A stretch of DNA of 64,000 bases from Andalucia godoyi (taxonomy: Eukaryota; Discoba; Jakobea; Jakobida; Andaluciidae). Made by a program: the position numbers and the translations under genes. The notes beneath the pieces are model-generated. The model did not search any database. It had not been told where the DNA came from and saw only the letters and a list, made by a program, of their open reading frames with translations. Below, one piece after another: positions 1 through 9,412 of this stretch; within the stretch, counting starts at the first letter, position 1, and each line of letters begins with the position of its first letter. Where the stretch lies: assembly GCA_009859145.1 (NCBI GenBank), contig VRVR01000005.1:62001-126000 (forward strand). The letters are read 5' to 3'.

Positions 1-3000
1 CGAGGTGGAGAAATGCTCGACGACGTGGCTGAGGCAGGTGCAGCAGAGGACGACGCTGACCGCTCATGCCCAGCACCACCACCACGCGGGATTGCAGAAC
101 CCAACGGCGCAGCGGGAGGATTCAAAGCACCGTACGCCACAGAGTATCGATACGTGGACTGCGGGGATGGACTGGACTTCAGCTGCGGGGCAGTCGCTGT
201 CGCAGACGAGGCTGAAAATGTCGACTGCGGCTCTGCAGCAAGGGCAACAGAATTTACCTGGCCAGATTGCTTTGAACCAGGGGTAAGCAGAGGAACAGGA
301 GGAACTGCAGGAGATGTACTGACCGTTCGTGATGTTGCTGGTGCTGTTATCGACGCAGTTGGTTTAGGAGGCGAAGATTCTTGCCCATTGGCGGTTGGAG
401 GAAGCCACTTGTTACTATCTGCAACTGCAACTGCAACTGCAACTGCACTCGAAGGCACAGCAACGGCAGGGGAACTTGCAGGGTTGCATTCCACGGGTGA
501 TAATCCAGGGTCCAATTGCTGGCGCCGCTGCAGCCGTGCGAGGAGCTCGGAAGAAGCAGATGTTGTCGAAGGTGACTGGTAAGTCGTTGCGGAAGCTGCA
601 GGGGCCACGGAAACGGGTGTTGTTGAAGAATGACCAACCTTGGAAACGGGCAGGGATACAGTGACAGGCGAGGCCTGAAGAAACCCTGGAGACTCATTCA
701 CCGGCGGGGTCTCCTTGACGGGAGTGCCACTTGGTGCATCTGCAGAAGGACCTGACGGAGACTGCAAATCTTGTTCCCGCAATTGTCGACGACGCAGCAC
801 TACCGTCAACTCGGAATTCGTATTCGTATTCGTATCCGAAGCAGAGGGCTTTTCCGGTGTTGTAGGAGCCTTGCGAGCACCAAGGACGGGGACTGGCGGC
901 GTCGCCGGTGTTGCAGAATGCGAAGCTCCAGAAGGCATACGAGCGTGAACAGTAGACGATTCCACTGGACCTTCAACACGCGACCGCGACTGCGAATGGG
1001 GTTGTGGCTGTGGCTGTGATTGCTGGTTGCGATCTGGCGTGCGACTCAGCGGAGGAGGACTGGCGACAACGACAGATCCATTTCTGTCGACTGGCGTGTC
1101 TAACGTCGGATCCTTCCCTGCATTATTAGCGGGTTGAGGCGGTGACGGTGGAGGCGGGGGAGACAACGACCTCGACAGTAGTGGGAGTGGAGCAGCGGCA
1201 GCAAAAGAACCCGTCGGAGATGGAAGTGGTGCCAGTCCTGTCATTGCTGCCACAGAAGGTGCTGCAACAGCGCTCGCGGATAGCTGATCATCGTTCGATG
1301 CAATTCGCGGCTGCGATGGCGGGGGCGGGGGCGGGGGAGACACACTCTGCGGGCCCGATGTCGATGCGGAGCGCACAGGCGGCGGTGATGGAGGTGGCGG
1401 CGGCTTGAAATCCCCCTTTTCCGACCCCTGGCCGTTCGGTGTTGAAACATCAGTGATTGGTGACTGAACGAGTCCGTCAAAATGTCGAAGCATTGCGTCC
1501 TCTGAATCAACAGATAACGGACATTCCAACATCGGGAAGCGTTCCGGAGCACTGCCGGGATCCAGAGTCGACATCGTCGAGCTGATGTCGTCAATTTCTT
1601 CTTCTTCCACAAGCAGCGGCTGTGTGCGCACTGGAGGCAGTGGCGGAGGGCGGAAATTCAGGCGTCCAGCGGGCGTCATCGGGGCAGTAAAAACTTGCAC
1701 GGGGGCTGGAGCCACGTATTGCGTTGACGAATCAGGTCTTCTCGAAACCTCGAGATCCAGTCCTTCAATGCGCCACAGAGGATTTGTGGTATCCGTAAAC
1801 TTGAATGTTGTGACTTCATTTCGACGAAGGGGAGACAGAACGGAATCAAACTTGGGAGGAGGAGGAACAAGAGATGATTCCGTCTCCAAATCCAGCCGCG
1901 GTCCGGTGGCATCCTTTCCTACAAACGACTCGCTTGTTTCAAATTCAGAAAGCTCAGCGCCGTCACTGCTTGCAATGGCAGCATTTCTGGTGTCTTCCAC
2001 CTGAGAAGCAGTCTCCGATCTACGATCCGATGCTGGCTTTGTCGGATTGGACGGCTCAGAAGGCTTGGATTCAACAAACCTCGCTTCCTGCTCGACTTTC
2101 ATTCGCTGGGCTCGTTTCTCTCGTGCTTCCTTCATCCATGGCGGTTCCTCGGAGCCATCTCGAGAAGGAGGAGACATAGACACGACGGTGGCTCGCTTCA
2201 AAGTCTGTCGATGCGAAGCAATCAAGGCAGACCGATCTTCCGATTCCTTGCCAACAGCCTCAAGATAAGAGGGCGCCTCCGATGCTTTCTTCGGCTTTAA
2301 CTGCGTTTGCAATGCTTGCTGTGCGATCAATGCGGCAAAATTGAACTGCACTGGAGACACTTCTGGTTGCTGTACTCCATTCCCAGGCGTTGCCGTCGAG
2401 CGCGGAGGAGGCACTTCTGGAGTCGCGGAATTCAAAGATGTGCGCTGCGACGGCGGTCGATCTGCATTTGTTGTTTGCTGATCATCCAATGAATAAACGG
2501 CAGCATTCTTTCCAGCAGACTTCTGCAGCTGATGCTGCTCCAATTGTTGTTTGAACGACAGAGCCCGTGGCCGCTGGTGTTCCTCCGAAACGACTGGTGA
2601 AAGCGGGTCTGTCGACGGACCCTGCGACGATTGCGGTGTGGATGGTAATGGAGACGTCGGGTCCCAACTGCCAACCTCGCAATAATTGACAGGAAACCAA
2701 CCTTGTTTTCCCAGAAACTGCCCAAACTTCCAGTCAGCAGTCTCATTTGTAACAGGAATGTACACAATGTCGGCGTGTGCGGGGAAAATGAGATCGGTAT
2801 CATGGGATTCGCAGCCAGCAGTGGGATAGGCATACAATGTTTTGATCATTCGGCAATCCGGGCGAGATTTAAGCATGGAAACATCCATGTCGTGCCTCTT
2901 CTTGTAGTCAGGATCATACTCGGAAGGCGACAGCGTGAACAGCTGCCAGAACTTGTTAATCTTCAAAAATGTCACGTCAGCCTTCGGCTGTCCTCGCAAA

Positions 3001-4356
3001 GAGGCCGTATTCTCGATGAGCTTCGCGACTTGTGCTTCAATGGCAGCAACCCACGAATCCCTGTCGTCATTCGAGTCTGCAATCAGCGTGTACGTTCGAT
3101 GTGGAACAACAATCTGAAACAGATGCTGCAGACCTGCTGCATCGGATAGCTTGCGAGCCCATGCAACGGGGCTGTTCTTGAGCCAAATGGTTCCAGAGCA
3201 ACGCAGATTGCCAGGAGAGCCTTTGCAATACATCAGACAATCGCTGAACAGAAAGAACTGCCTTGCTTGGATGGCACGATCTGAAATCTTCTTCAATATT
3301 CCTTCCTTGACGAACCTTCGATGAGGCACCAGAAAATCCTTCTCCACTCCATGGACCTTTTCCAAAATGCTCATGAACTTCTTTCTCATGATCATGTCTT
3401 GCACCTTTCCATTCACATCAAACGTTGCCTCCTTGACCTTCTCCAGAGCCTCTTCAAGTGCTTTCCGATCAGGATGATACTCGCAAGTATCCTTGATCAG
3501 CTCGTTGATTAGCAGCGGATACTTTGACAGACGCTGAACGGGACGAATCATCAGGGACTCCAAGGTCTGCATTTTGGCCCTCGAGTCCTGCATACACTGG
3601 TCAAGGAACCGCTGGAACGCAGGATTCGCCGACTTTCGCTTGACAAGCTGCAGCGCATCTTCGTACAAGCTACAAAACGACGTGTATGACTTGATGACAT
3701 ATAGCCCGGCTTTGCTGAACACGTCGCCTAGACAATGAAAATCTTTTCTCCGGAAGGACTTGCGCGCATCTAATCTCTGCTCGATGTCTCTTAGCAGCTG
3801 TGAATTAGCAATTAAAATAGTCGGAATTTGCCCAAATACTAATTGCACCTCATCGGGTGAAAGAAGTTTGTAATCGCTGAGCGGCGTTATATACAACTAT
3901 ACACCAAAACAAAAATCAACAACACAAAATCAACAAACATTAATAATAAGCACATCAACCAACCATCCATCCATCCATTCCAGTTGCCAAAGAAGCAGCA
4001 GCAGCAGCAGCAGAAGAAGAAGAAGAAGAAGAAGAATGCAGTCTACATACATCTTGAATGATCTTCATGCAATTCACAAACACTCGCTCGGTATGCACGA
4101 TTTCGCGAAGCACGTGACATCTTTCCATTGCTCGAGACCCTAAACAGCAATAAACAAAAACAAAGCAGAAAATTGAACACGACGGTAAGAATAAACAATC
4201 GATGCGTCACATTTGAAGTGAAACAATACACCAAAATAATAATAATAATAATAATAAATAAATAAATAAATAACACATACACGGCTTTCCCAGTCGTCGG
4301 CGCTGAAGCCATCGTCTGACAATCGATTGGACGCAAACGATTTGCTTGTGATCCAT
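1..4356 (-). CDS. Dbl-family Rho guanine-nucleotide exchange factor with IQ, DH, PH and SH3 domains (3' end beyond window)
   Basis: This protein is predicted to load GTP onto a Rho/Rac-type GTPase at the membrane or cortex and so control actin. The model has three exons: 4356-4281, 4139-4051 and 3896 to beyond base 1. The introns start GTATGTG and GTATGTA and end TTAG and ATAG. Exon 1 holds an IQ-like calmodulin motif (IVCVQSIVRRWLQRRRLGK). The DH domain spans about residues 30-225 and carries the family signature PVQRLSKYPLL near residue 173. A PH domain follows (about 245-360), then an SH3 domain (about 400-465, ending GWFPVNYCEV). The remaining 900 or so residues are Pro/Ser/Thr-rich with several polyproline runs, as in profilin or SH3 ligands, plus a charged helix near base 2150. 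The frame stays open to base 1, so the C terminus is missing. The domain calls are secure; the GTPase target is unknown. Confidence 0.88.
3990..4036. repeat. (AGC)n-(AGA)n trinucleotide microsatellite
   Basis: Consecutive AGC then AGA/GAA triplets. The tract lies wholly inside the second intron of the RhoGEF gene, where length change should be harmless. On the coding strand it reads as a pyrimidine-rich CTT/GCT tract within the intron. Confidence 0.9.
4238..4273. repeat. (AAT)n-(AAAT)n microsatellite in RhoGEF intron 1
   Basis: AAT triplets run into AAAT tetranucleotides directly beside the 5' splice site (intron starts at 4280 on the minus strand). It is non-coding. Confidence 0.85.
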
Positions 4357-4985
4357 GGCCGAATCAGAGGAGCATCAAAGGCACAGCTATCGCTCTCGAA
4401 AACTACCTTTTTCCACCCTTGTGTGCGCGTATGTATGTTTGCGTGCGTGTATGCGTGCGTGAGAAGAGACCACCTAGAGGAAATGAAAAAAAGACTCTAA
4501 AACGTTCGTTTTATTGATTCATTACCTTTTCGGAAACCCAACTCCCTGTTGCATCAATTGATGAGAGGCGCCGTTCGCCACGTGGGGGGGAACCGGAGTT
4601 GATGCTGTACTGTAATTGATTTTTTTTTCTTTTTTCTGCTTCTTCTTCTTCTTCTTCTTCCCCCGTCGAGTCGCGTTGTCGAAGGTTCGTCCAATTGTTT
4701 GCTCTGAGCATGCTTCAGCGGTTCCGAAAATAATAAACAATAATAGATTTTTTTTTTGTCTTCTTTTCTTTCTTCTCATCATTCATTTTTTTCCCCCTTT
4801 CCTCTTCTCCTTGTTCTTCTGACAAATAGAAAAGGCTTCAAGAAGAAAAAAGGGTTCAATTTGCCTTTTGTTTGGTTCTCGCGCTCGCTGTCTCTGTAAC
4901 ACATCTTTTACTATTTTCTTTCCCTTTATTTTGCTATTTTTTGTGATTTTTGGTTTTTTTGGAGTTTGTGCTTGTTTTGCCAATC
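4357..4985. other. Divergent intergenic region between RhoGEF and SAR1
   Basis: This is a 0.6 kb shared promoter region. It contains a GT-rich simple stretch (about 4420-4462), T and CTT runs (4619-4660, 4745-4815) and a long T-rich tract (about 4895-4965) just before the SAR1 ATG. I see no conserved reading frame or RNA gene. Confidence 0.6.
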
Positions 4986-5689
4986 ATGTTCCTCGTCAAT
5001 TGGATGTACTCCATGCTCAACTATCTTGGTATGTCACATTTATCCCCATCATTCGGACCCTGCAAAGCTATTTGTGTTTCCCATCGGTAGATTGTTTGTT
5101 CATGTTTCTAATGCAGTTGTGTGCTGTATATGATTGTTCTTTACGATGCTGAATAGGGCTTTATTACAAGAATGCCAAGATTCTGTTCCTGGGGCTGGAC
5201 AATGCGGGAAAAACTACCCTTCTTCACATGCTTAAGGACGAGCGCCTTGTTTCTCATGCCCCGACTGCACGTCCGTCTTCGGAAGAACTCACTCTTGGAA
5301 AGATCAAGTTCACTGCATTTGATCTTGGTGGGCATGACCAAGCCCGTCGTGTGTGGGCAGACTATTTCCAGAAGGTAGATGCCATTGTCTTTATTGTGGA
5401 CACATACGATAAGAAGCGGTTTGCCGAGGCAAAGCGAGAGCTGGATGGGCTTCTCGGCCGCGAGGAACTTGCCAAGGTTCCCTTCCTCATCCTTGGAAAC
5501 AAGATTGACCTGGCTGGAGCCGCCTCTGAAGATGAGCTGCGCATGTCGCTTGGCCTTTCCAGCTTCACCACAGGAAAGGGCAATGTCCCCGTCAAGGATG
5601 TGCGGCCAATGGAAATCTTTATGTGCTCTGTTGTCAAGCGCCAAGGATACGGTGAGGCATTCCGCTGGTTGGCACAGTACCTGAACTGA
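4986..5689 (+). CDS. SAR1: Small COPII coat GTPase SAR1
   Basis: SAR1 recruits Sec23/24 and Sec13/31 to ER exit sites. Exon 1 (4986-5028) codes for an amphipathic hydrophobic N terminus that inserts into the ER membrane, as in the family. A 128-bp intron (5029-5156, GTATGTC to AATAG) leads to exon 2, giving 191 residues (yeast has 190). All G boxes are present: [14 protein letters not shown] with the SAR1-type catalytic His, NKID, and a C-terminal CSVV motif. The switch I region reads [10 protein letters not shown] where other species usually have PT-x-x-PTSEEL. The C terminus ends WLAQYLN, close to other SAR1 proteins. An unspliced reading would lose the N terminus, so the intron model is preferred. 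Confidence 0.96.
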
Positions 5690-5881
5690 TCGTTTTGACA
5701 GGAGATGGAGGACGAAGTCGGAGCGGAAGAAGAAGACGAAGAAGAAGATGGTGGTGGCGGTGGTGGTCTTTGCAATGTCGAATAGATGGTAAATAGGAGT
5801 GATTCAACTTTTGTACATGTTTTTTTGTTTTTTTTGCGGCAGCGATGGGGATAGATTACAAAAGATATTGGATGCTGGCCA

Positions 5882-7555
5882 TCAGAGATCATCAGCGGAT
5901 TGAATCTTCCGAACATCCGGGCGGCCACGGAGAACGGAATGGACGGTACTCGCATCTGAACATGTGCCCACAGCGAACGCCACAAGAGAATGCCAGTCGT
6001 CGCTGTGCAAAGACAGCCACGTCAGAAAATCGGCGAGAGACGAAAGATTGGCCGAGGAACTCGCTTGGAAATCAGTGTGCTGCAGGAGGGAAAAAACTTC
6101 ATCATGAGGGGCTGTAAACAGAATAAGGAACGAAGTGGAGTCGACAATGCTCAGTCGGAGTCGATCCATCTGTACCTTGCCGAAGAGCGATAAATCAGCC
6201 TCCGCCAGCAAGGTGAGCAAACAGTCTGGAATCTGCGCGAGAATAGTCCTGACATCCAGACAAAGTGAGACAAACCGCGGCTCCGATGGTCGAACCTCAG
6301 CATAAAGACGCAAAAGCAGGCCGACAGCCTCGCAGGCAAGCGCAGAATTGTAGATGTCCGCTGTTCGGCTTGTGCACTGCGTTCGGATTTCTCGGCACAG
6401 CCGCTGGATATTCATCACGAAAGCTGGAATGGCGTGCAATGGCTTGGTACCCTGAAGAAATGAAAAGCGGTCTTGCCAGTTCGCAGCCTCCAGACACGAC
6501 AGTACCGTGTGACGAATCAGAAACAAATGGGTCTGCAGACATGCATTGTGCACGTCCAGCACAACGGAACCCGTTCGGCAAAAGACCTGCGCAGCCTCCG
6601 TTGAGCCCAGCGCATACTGCCGCTCAAGCATCCTGAAGGCATCTGCAAGCCTGTCGTTTACCGAAAGCACCTCAGCAAGTTTCACGGACCGACATTTTAA
6701 AGACGCAACCTCCTGAATCGCGTGGGCAGTCCACGCCCGGTATGCATCAATGACTGCAGAACAGGTGCTCTCCAAGAATCGCGCAAATGTGGCAGATCGC
6801 AAGACGACATCATGCGGAAAACACTCTCGAATGCGTGCGACCATCTCTCCGATTGGCAGGGGCTTTCCCAAATCCTGCCGACAAAGGTGCACGATGCGCT
6901 CTGCACTGGCAGCACCGGCCTGCTGCAGCATAGGCTCGCAAACGTCGTCCACCAGAAACCAATGTGGCTCAAACAATGCAACTTTATGGCAAATGGACAC
7001 CACAACAGCCAGGCTCTGTCCTCTTGATTCGTACAATCCAGATACAGAGGCTCGAAAGTGGTCTCTGTACGTCGCACGCACATACTCGTTGACCTCCGGA
7101 AGGCTGACCAGCAACACTTTCAGCAAACCGACATCCTGCTCAATCGCGATGTGAAAATGCGAAAACACATCGTCTACATTTGCCAACGAGTCTTCTGCGT
7201 CATACACAAACAAAGCAATATCGCGCTTCCGGAACGCACTCAACATCCCGATGAGCTCTGTGCGATTCACAGCATTTGCTTCCGAAAACTGGATGAAACC
7301 CTTGCGCTTGTCACTCCAAGGCAGCGGATGCAGCCTCTCCAATTTTAATTTCCAATTCAGCAACTCGGAATGCAAATCGGTTGAACGATCATCATTTTCT
7401 GCAACTTGGAACAGCCCTCGGTCACTCGTCAGCTGCGCTTCGGCGGCTGGCCGTGCACTGGAGCCATACGCCCTAGCGGCATCATCGGAACAACCATCAG
7501 CCACAAATCTTTGAAGCCACTCGACATCCAGCGCGTTCCGGACAACGTCATCCAT
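5882..7555 (-). CDS. Unrecognised 557-residue alpha-helical protein
   Basis: A single uninterrupted frame begins with ATG at 7555 and ends at 5882. I do not recognise the family. The sequence is rich in Leu, Ala and Arg with many evenly spaced hydrophobic residues and few prolines or glycines, which suggests an all-helical repeat-like fold. There is no signal peptide, transmembrane segment or obvious catalytic motif. About 17 cysteines are scattered rather than paired. The gene is convergent with SAR1 (193 bp between stops) and divergent from the histone-fold gene. A helical scaffold or vesicle-tethering factor would fit the composition, but that is only a guess. Confidence 0.75.
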   Translation of the reverse strand: MDDVVRNALDVEWLQRFVADGCSDDAARAYGSSARPAAEAQLTSDRGLFQVAENDDRSTDLHSELLNWKLKLERLHPLPWSDKRKGFIQFSEANAVNRTELIGMLSAFRKRDIALFVYDAEDSLANVDDVFSHFHIAIEQDVGLLKVLLVSLPEVNEYVRATYRDHFRASVSGLYESRGQSLAVVVSICHKVALFEPHWFLVDDVCEPMLQQAGAASAERIVHLCRQDLGKPLPIGEMVARIRECFPHDVVLRSATFARFLESTCSAVIDAYRAWTAHAIQEVASLKCRSVKLAEVLSVNDRLADAFRMLERQYALGSTEAAQVFCRTGSVVLDVHNACLQTHLFLIRHTVLSCLEAANWQDRFSFLQGTKPLHAIPAFVMNIQRLCREIRTQCTSRTADIYNSALACEAVGLLLRLYAEVRPSEPRFVSLCLDVRTILAQIPDCLLTLLAEADLSLFGKVQMDRLRLSIVDSTSFLILFTAPHDEVFSLLQHTDFQASSSANLSSLADFLTWLSLHSDDWHSLVAFAVGTCSDASTVHSVLRGRPDVRKIQSADDL

Positions 7556-7755
7556 CTGTTCGAAATGACACGCCGCGCGTCCTTCCGCCCGCCAACGTCG
7601 GTCCGAGTCGCAGAGGGAACAACCAAAAAGGGAAAGAAGCTGTTTCCGCTGGAACCCTCAACCTCCGATTGGATTACCGTAGTCAGAGGACACACTACAG
7701 CCGCAGTGCCTCGTTGAGGCCGATTCCTTCCCGTTTCCACCTTCTTGACCCCTCG

Positions 7756-7808
7756 GCTGTCGGCTGTCGGCTGTTGACTGCTGACTGTTGACTGCTGACT
7801 GTTGACTC
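7756..7808. repeat. Short tandem repeats of TGTCGGC and TGTTGACTGCTGAC
   Basis: Two or three copies of a TGTCGGC unit grade into about two copies of a 14-bp TGTTGACTGCTGAC unit. The tract sits in the 361-bp divergent promoter between the helical protein gene and the histone-fold gene. It could be a repeated factor-binding site or simple replication slippage. Confidence 0.75.
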
Positions 7809-7916
7809 CCGAGGCTCCTTTCTTTCAAATGTCCTTTTGTTCACGAAAGAGAGACGGGAAGGAAGGGCAGAAAAGTTGAATTATTTATTATTATTTTTTG
7901 ACGGAAAGAGGGTAGA

Positions 7917-8819
7917 ATGACGGAAAGACTACAAGATCTTGTTGCATCTCTTCGAGCACAGATTGAAGACGAGCGGGCATCTGCGCTCGCAGCCATTTCC
8001 GAGCGCGATGCGGACCGCGAGCGACTGTTTGATGCATTCCGGCACATTTATCGAATGTCTGACAAGGCAGTGTCCTTTATGGTGTCTGAGGGAGCAGGAT
8101 TAGCAGACGAGGCGGTTCATTTGATGAGCCATGCTCGAGACATTGCGCTTGCATCCCTGCCAGAAGCTGAACAACGGGCCATTGTTCTGGCTCAGAAGAA
8201 GCAGATGCTGGATATGATGAGATCGAATTCTGCAGCACAGTTCGCGGCTGTTGGGGGACACACTACAGACCAAATGGACGTTGAGGACGGTACTGCACTG
8301 TGCGTTCCGCAGGACACGGATGGTGAAGAACTGTGGGAGTCGCAAAGAGAACTGGCAGATATGAGAGCACAAAACATTGATGTTCGCGAAATGGAACGAC
8401 TTGCAGCAGCTGCAGACGCACGAACCACATCTGCATCTGCCGGCTCCAGAAAACGAACGTTGGAACAGCAGTGTGAAGCTGATGTTGGTGATCATGGTGG
8501 TGATGATGACGGAGACGAGAGAATGCATGGCGCGGAAGATAACCAGAGCAGCCTAAGTGAAGACTTTGCAAAAGAAGCATTGTATGAAATTCTCGCTTCG
8601 AAAACCGACCACCAATCCATTTCCAAGTCCGCAATGGACTATCTCGATTCTCTGATGCACACGGTCTGCAAAGCGGTTGCAGACGAGGTCGTGAAGTCCG
8701 GAGCGACAGATGAAGCTTCCGTCAAGGACGTCGTGTCCCGCTTGCTCCCAAAACGCATCGCGGATCGCGCGACCTCGTTTGCTGACGGCAAGACAACGAG
8801 CGCCATGGAACGACTATGA
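7917..8819 (+). CDS. Coiled-coil protein with a C-terminal histone H2B-like fold
   Basis: This is an intact 300-residue frame. Residues 1-100 are strongly helical and look like a coiled coil. Residues 110-215 are acidic and low in complexity, with a basic patch (SRKR near 177-180) that could serve nuclear import. Residues about 215-300 align by eye with the whole H2B histone fold: YEILASKT matches YKVLKQVHP, ISKSAMDYLDSLM matches ISSKAMGIMNSFV, SRLLPKRIADRA matches VRLLLPGELAKHA, and the end matches the H2B C-terminal helix. It lacks the basic H2B tail, so it is not a core histone. A chromatin or transcription-complex subunit, or a histone-variant chaperone, is plausible. The fold call is from visual comparison only. 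Confidence 0.72.
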   Translation: MTERLQDLVASLRAQIEDERASALAAISERDADRERLFDAFRHIYRMSDKAVSFMVSEGAGLADEAVHLMSHARDIALASLPEAEQRAIVLAQKKQMLDMMRSNSAAQFAAVGGHTTDQMDVEDGTALCVPQDTDGEELWESQRELADMRAQNIDVREMERLAAAADARTTSASAGSRKRTLEQQCEADVGDHGGDDDGDERMHGAEDNQSSLSEDFAKEALYEILASKTDHQSISKSAMDYLDSLMHTVCKAVADEVVKSGATDEASVKDVVSRLLPKRIADRATSFADGKTTSAMERL

Positions 8820-8989
8820 CAGCTTTGTGCGTAGAACACCAAAACAATACGATTTTCTTACCGTAGTCAAGTCTAGAATTTCTTTCATTCTTGCACTTTT
8901 TTCTTTCTATTATTCTTTCTGTTAGCTTGTTTTTAATAATCGAACCCTCAAGCAGCACCACTCATCAAAGACAAAGACAAAGACATCGC

Positions 8990-9127
8990 ATGGCTCCAAA
9001 GAGGGATCTTCCCAACAAACTCAAACCGACCATGCCCGACGGTGCCGAGAACCAAGAAGCTCGTGGTTGCGACGACCCTTTGATGCAAAGCAGTGTGGAT
9101 GGAAGAGTTTGTGCTCGCCCCAATTAA
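8990..9127 (+). CDS. Possible small 45-residue protein
   Basis: A short ATG frame starts MAPKRDLPNKLK and is hydrophilic and basic at its N terminus. It follows a pyrimidine tract (8881-8930) and an A-rich leader, the same arrangement seen before several real genes here. No family is recognised, and the length is within what chance would produce. It may instead be 3' UTR of the histone-fold gene or promoter of midasin. Confidence 0.25.
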   Translation: MAPKRDLPNKLKPTMPDGAENQEARGCDDPLMQSSVDGRVCARPN

Positions 9128-9412
9128 TAAAAACAAAAAACATGTGGCTTGGATCTGTCGCTTAGCCGATGACCAATAATGATTTTTTGGCGAGCGTTTA
9201 AAGACACTTTTTTTATATTTAAATGTGAGGGGTTGACATGTGTCGATATATACCACTTTTTTAAATAAAGAAAAGAAATTTTCGCTGCATTGTTTTCTCC
9301 GATCGGAAATTCAAACCCCCGAACCTCCTCATCTGGCGCAATTCGTCTCCATTTATTGGTGGTATATTATTATTATTTTTTTTCGCTCTTGAGCGTAGAG
9401 TGTGTTGCTGGA

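Noticed and set aside
8930-8960. TCGAACCC resembling a tRNA T-loop on the minus strand
   Set aside because: The flanking bases do not form a T-stem or any cloverleaf, so it is not a tRNA.
9290-9412. 41-residue N-terminal extension of midasin
   Set aside because: The extension starts at a TTG and codes for a Tyr run from the TAT repeat; the ATG at 9413 gives a sensible start.
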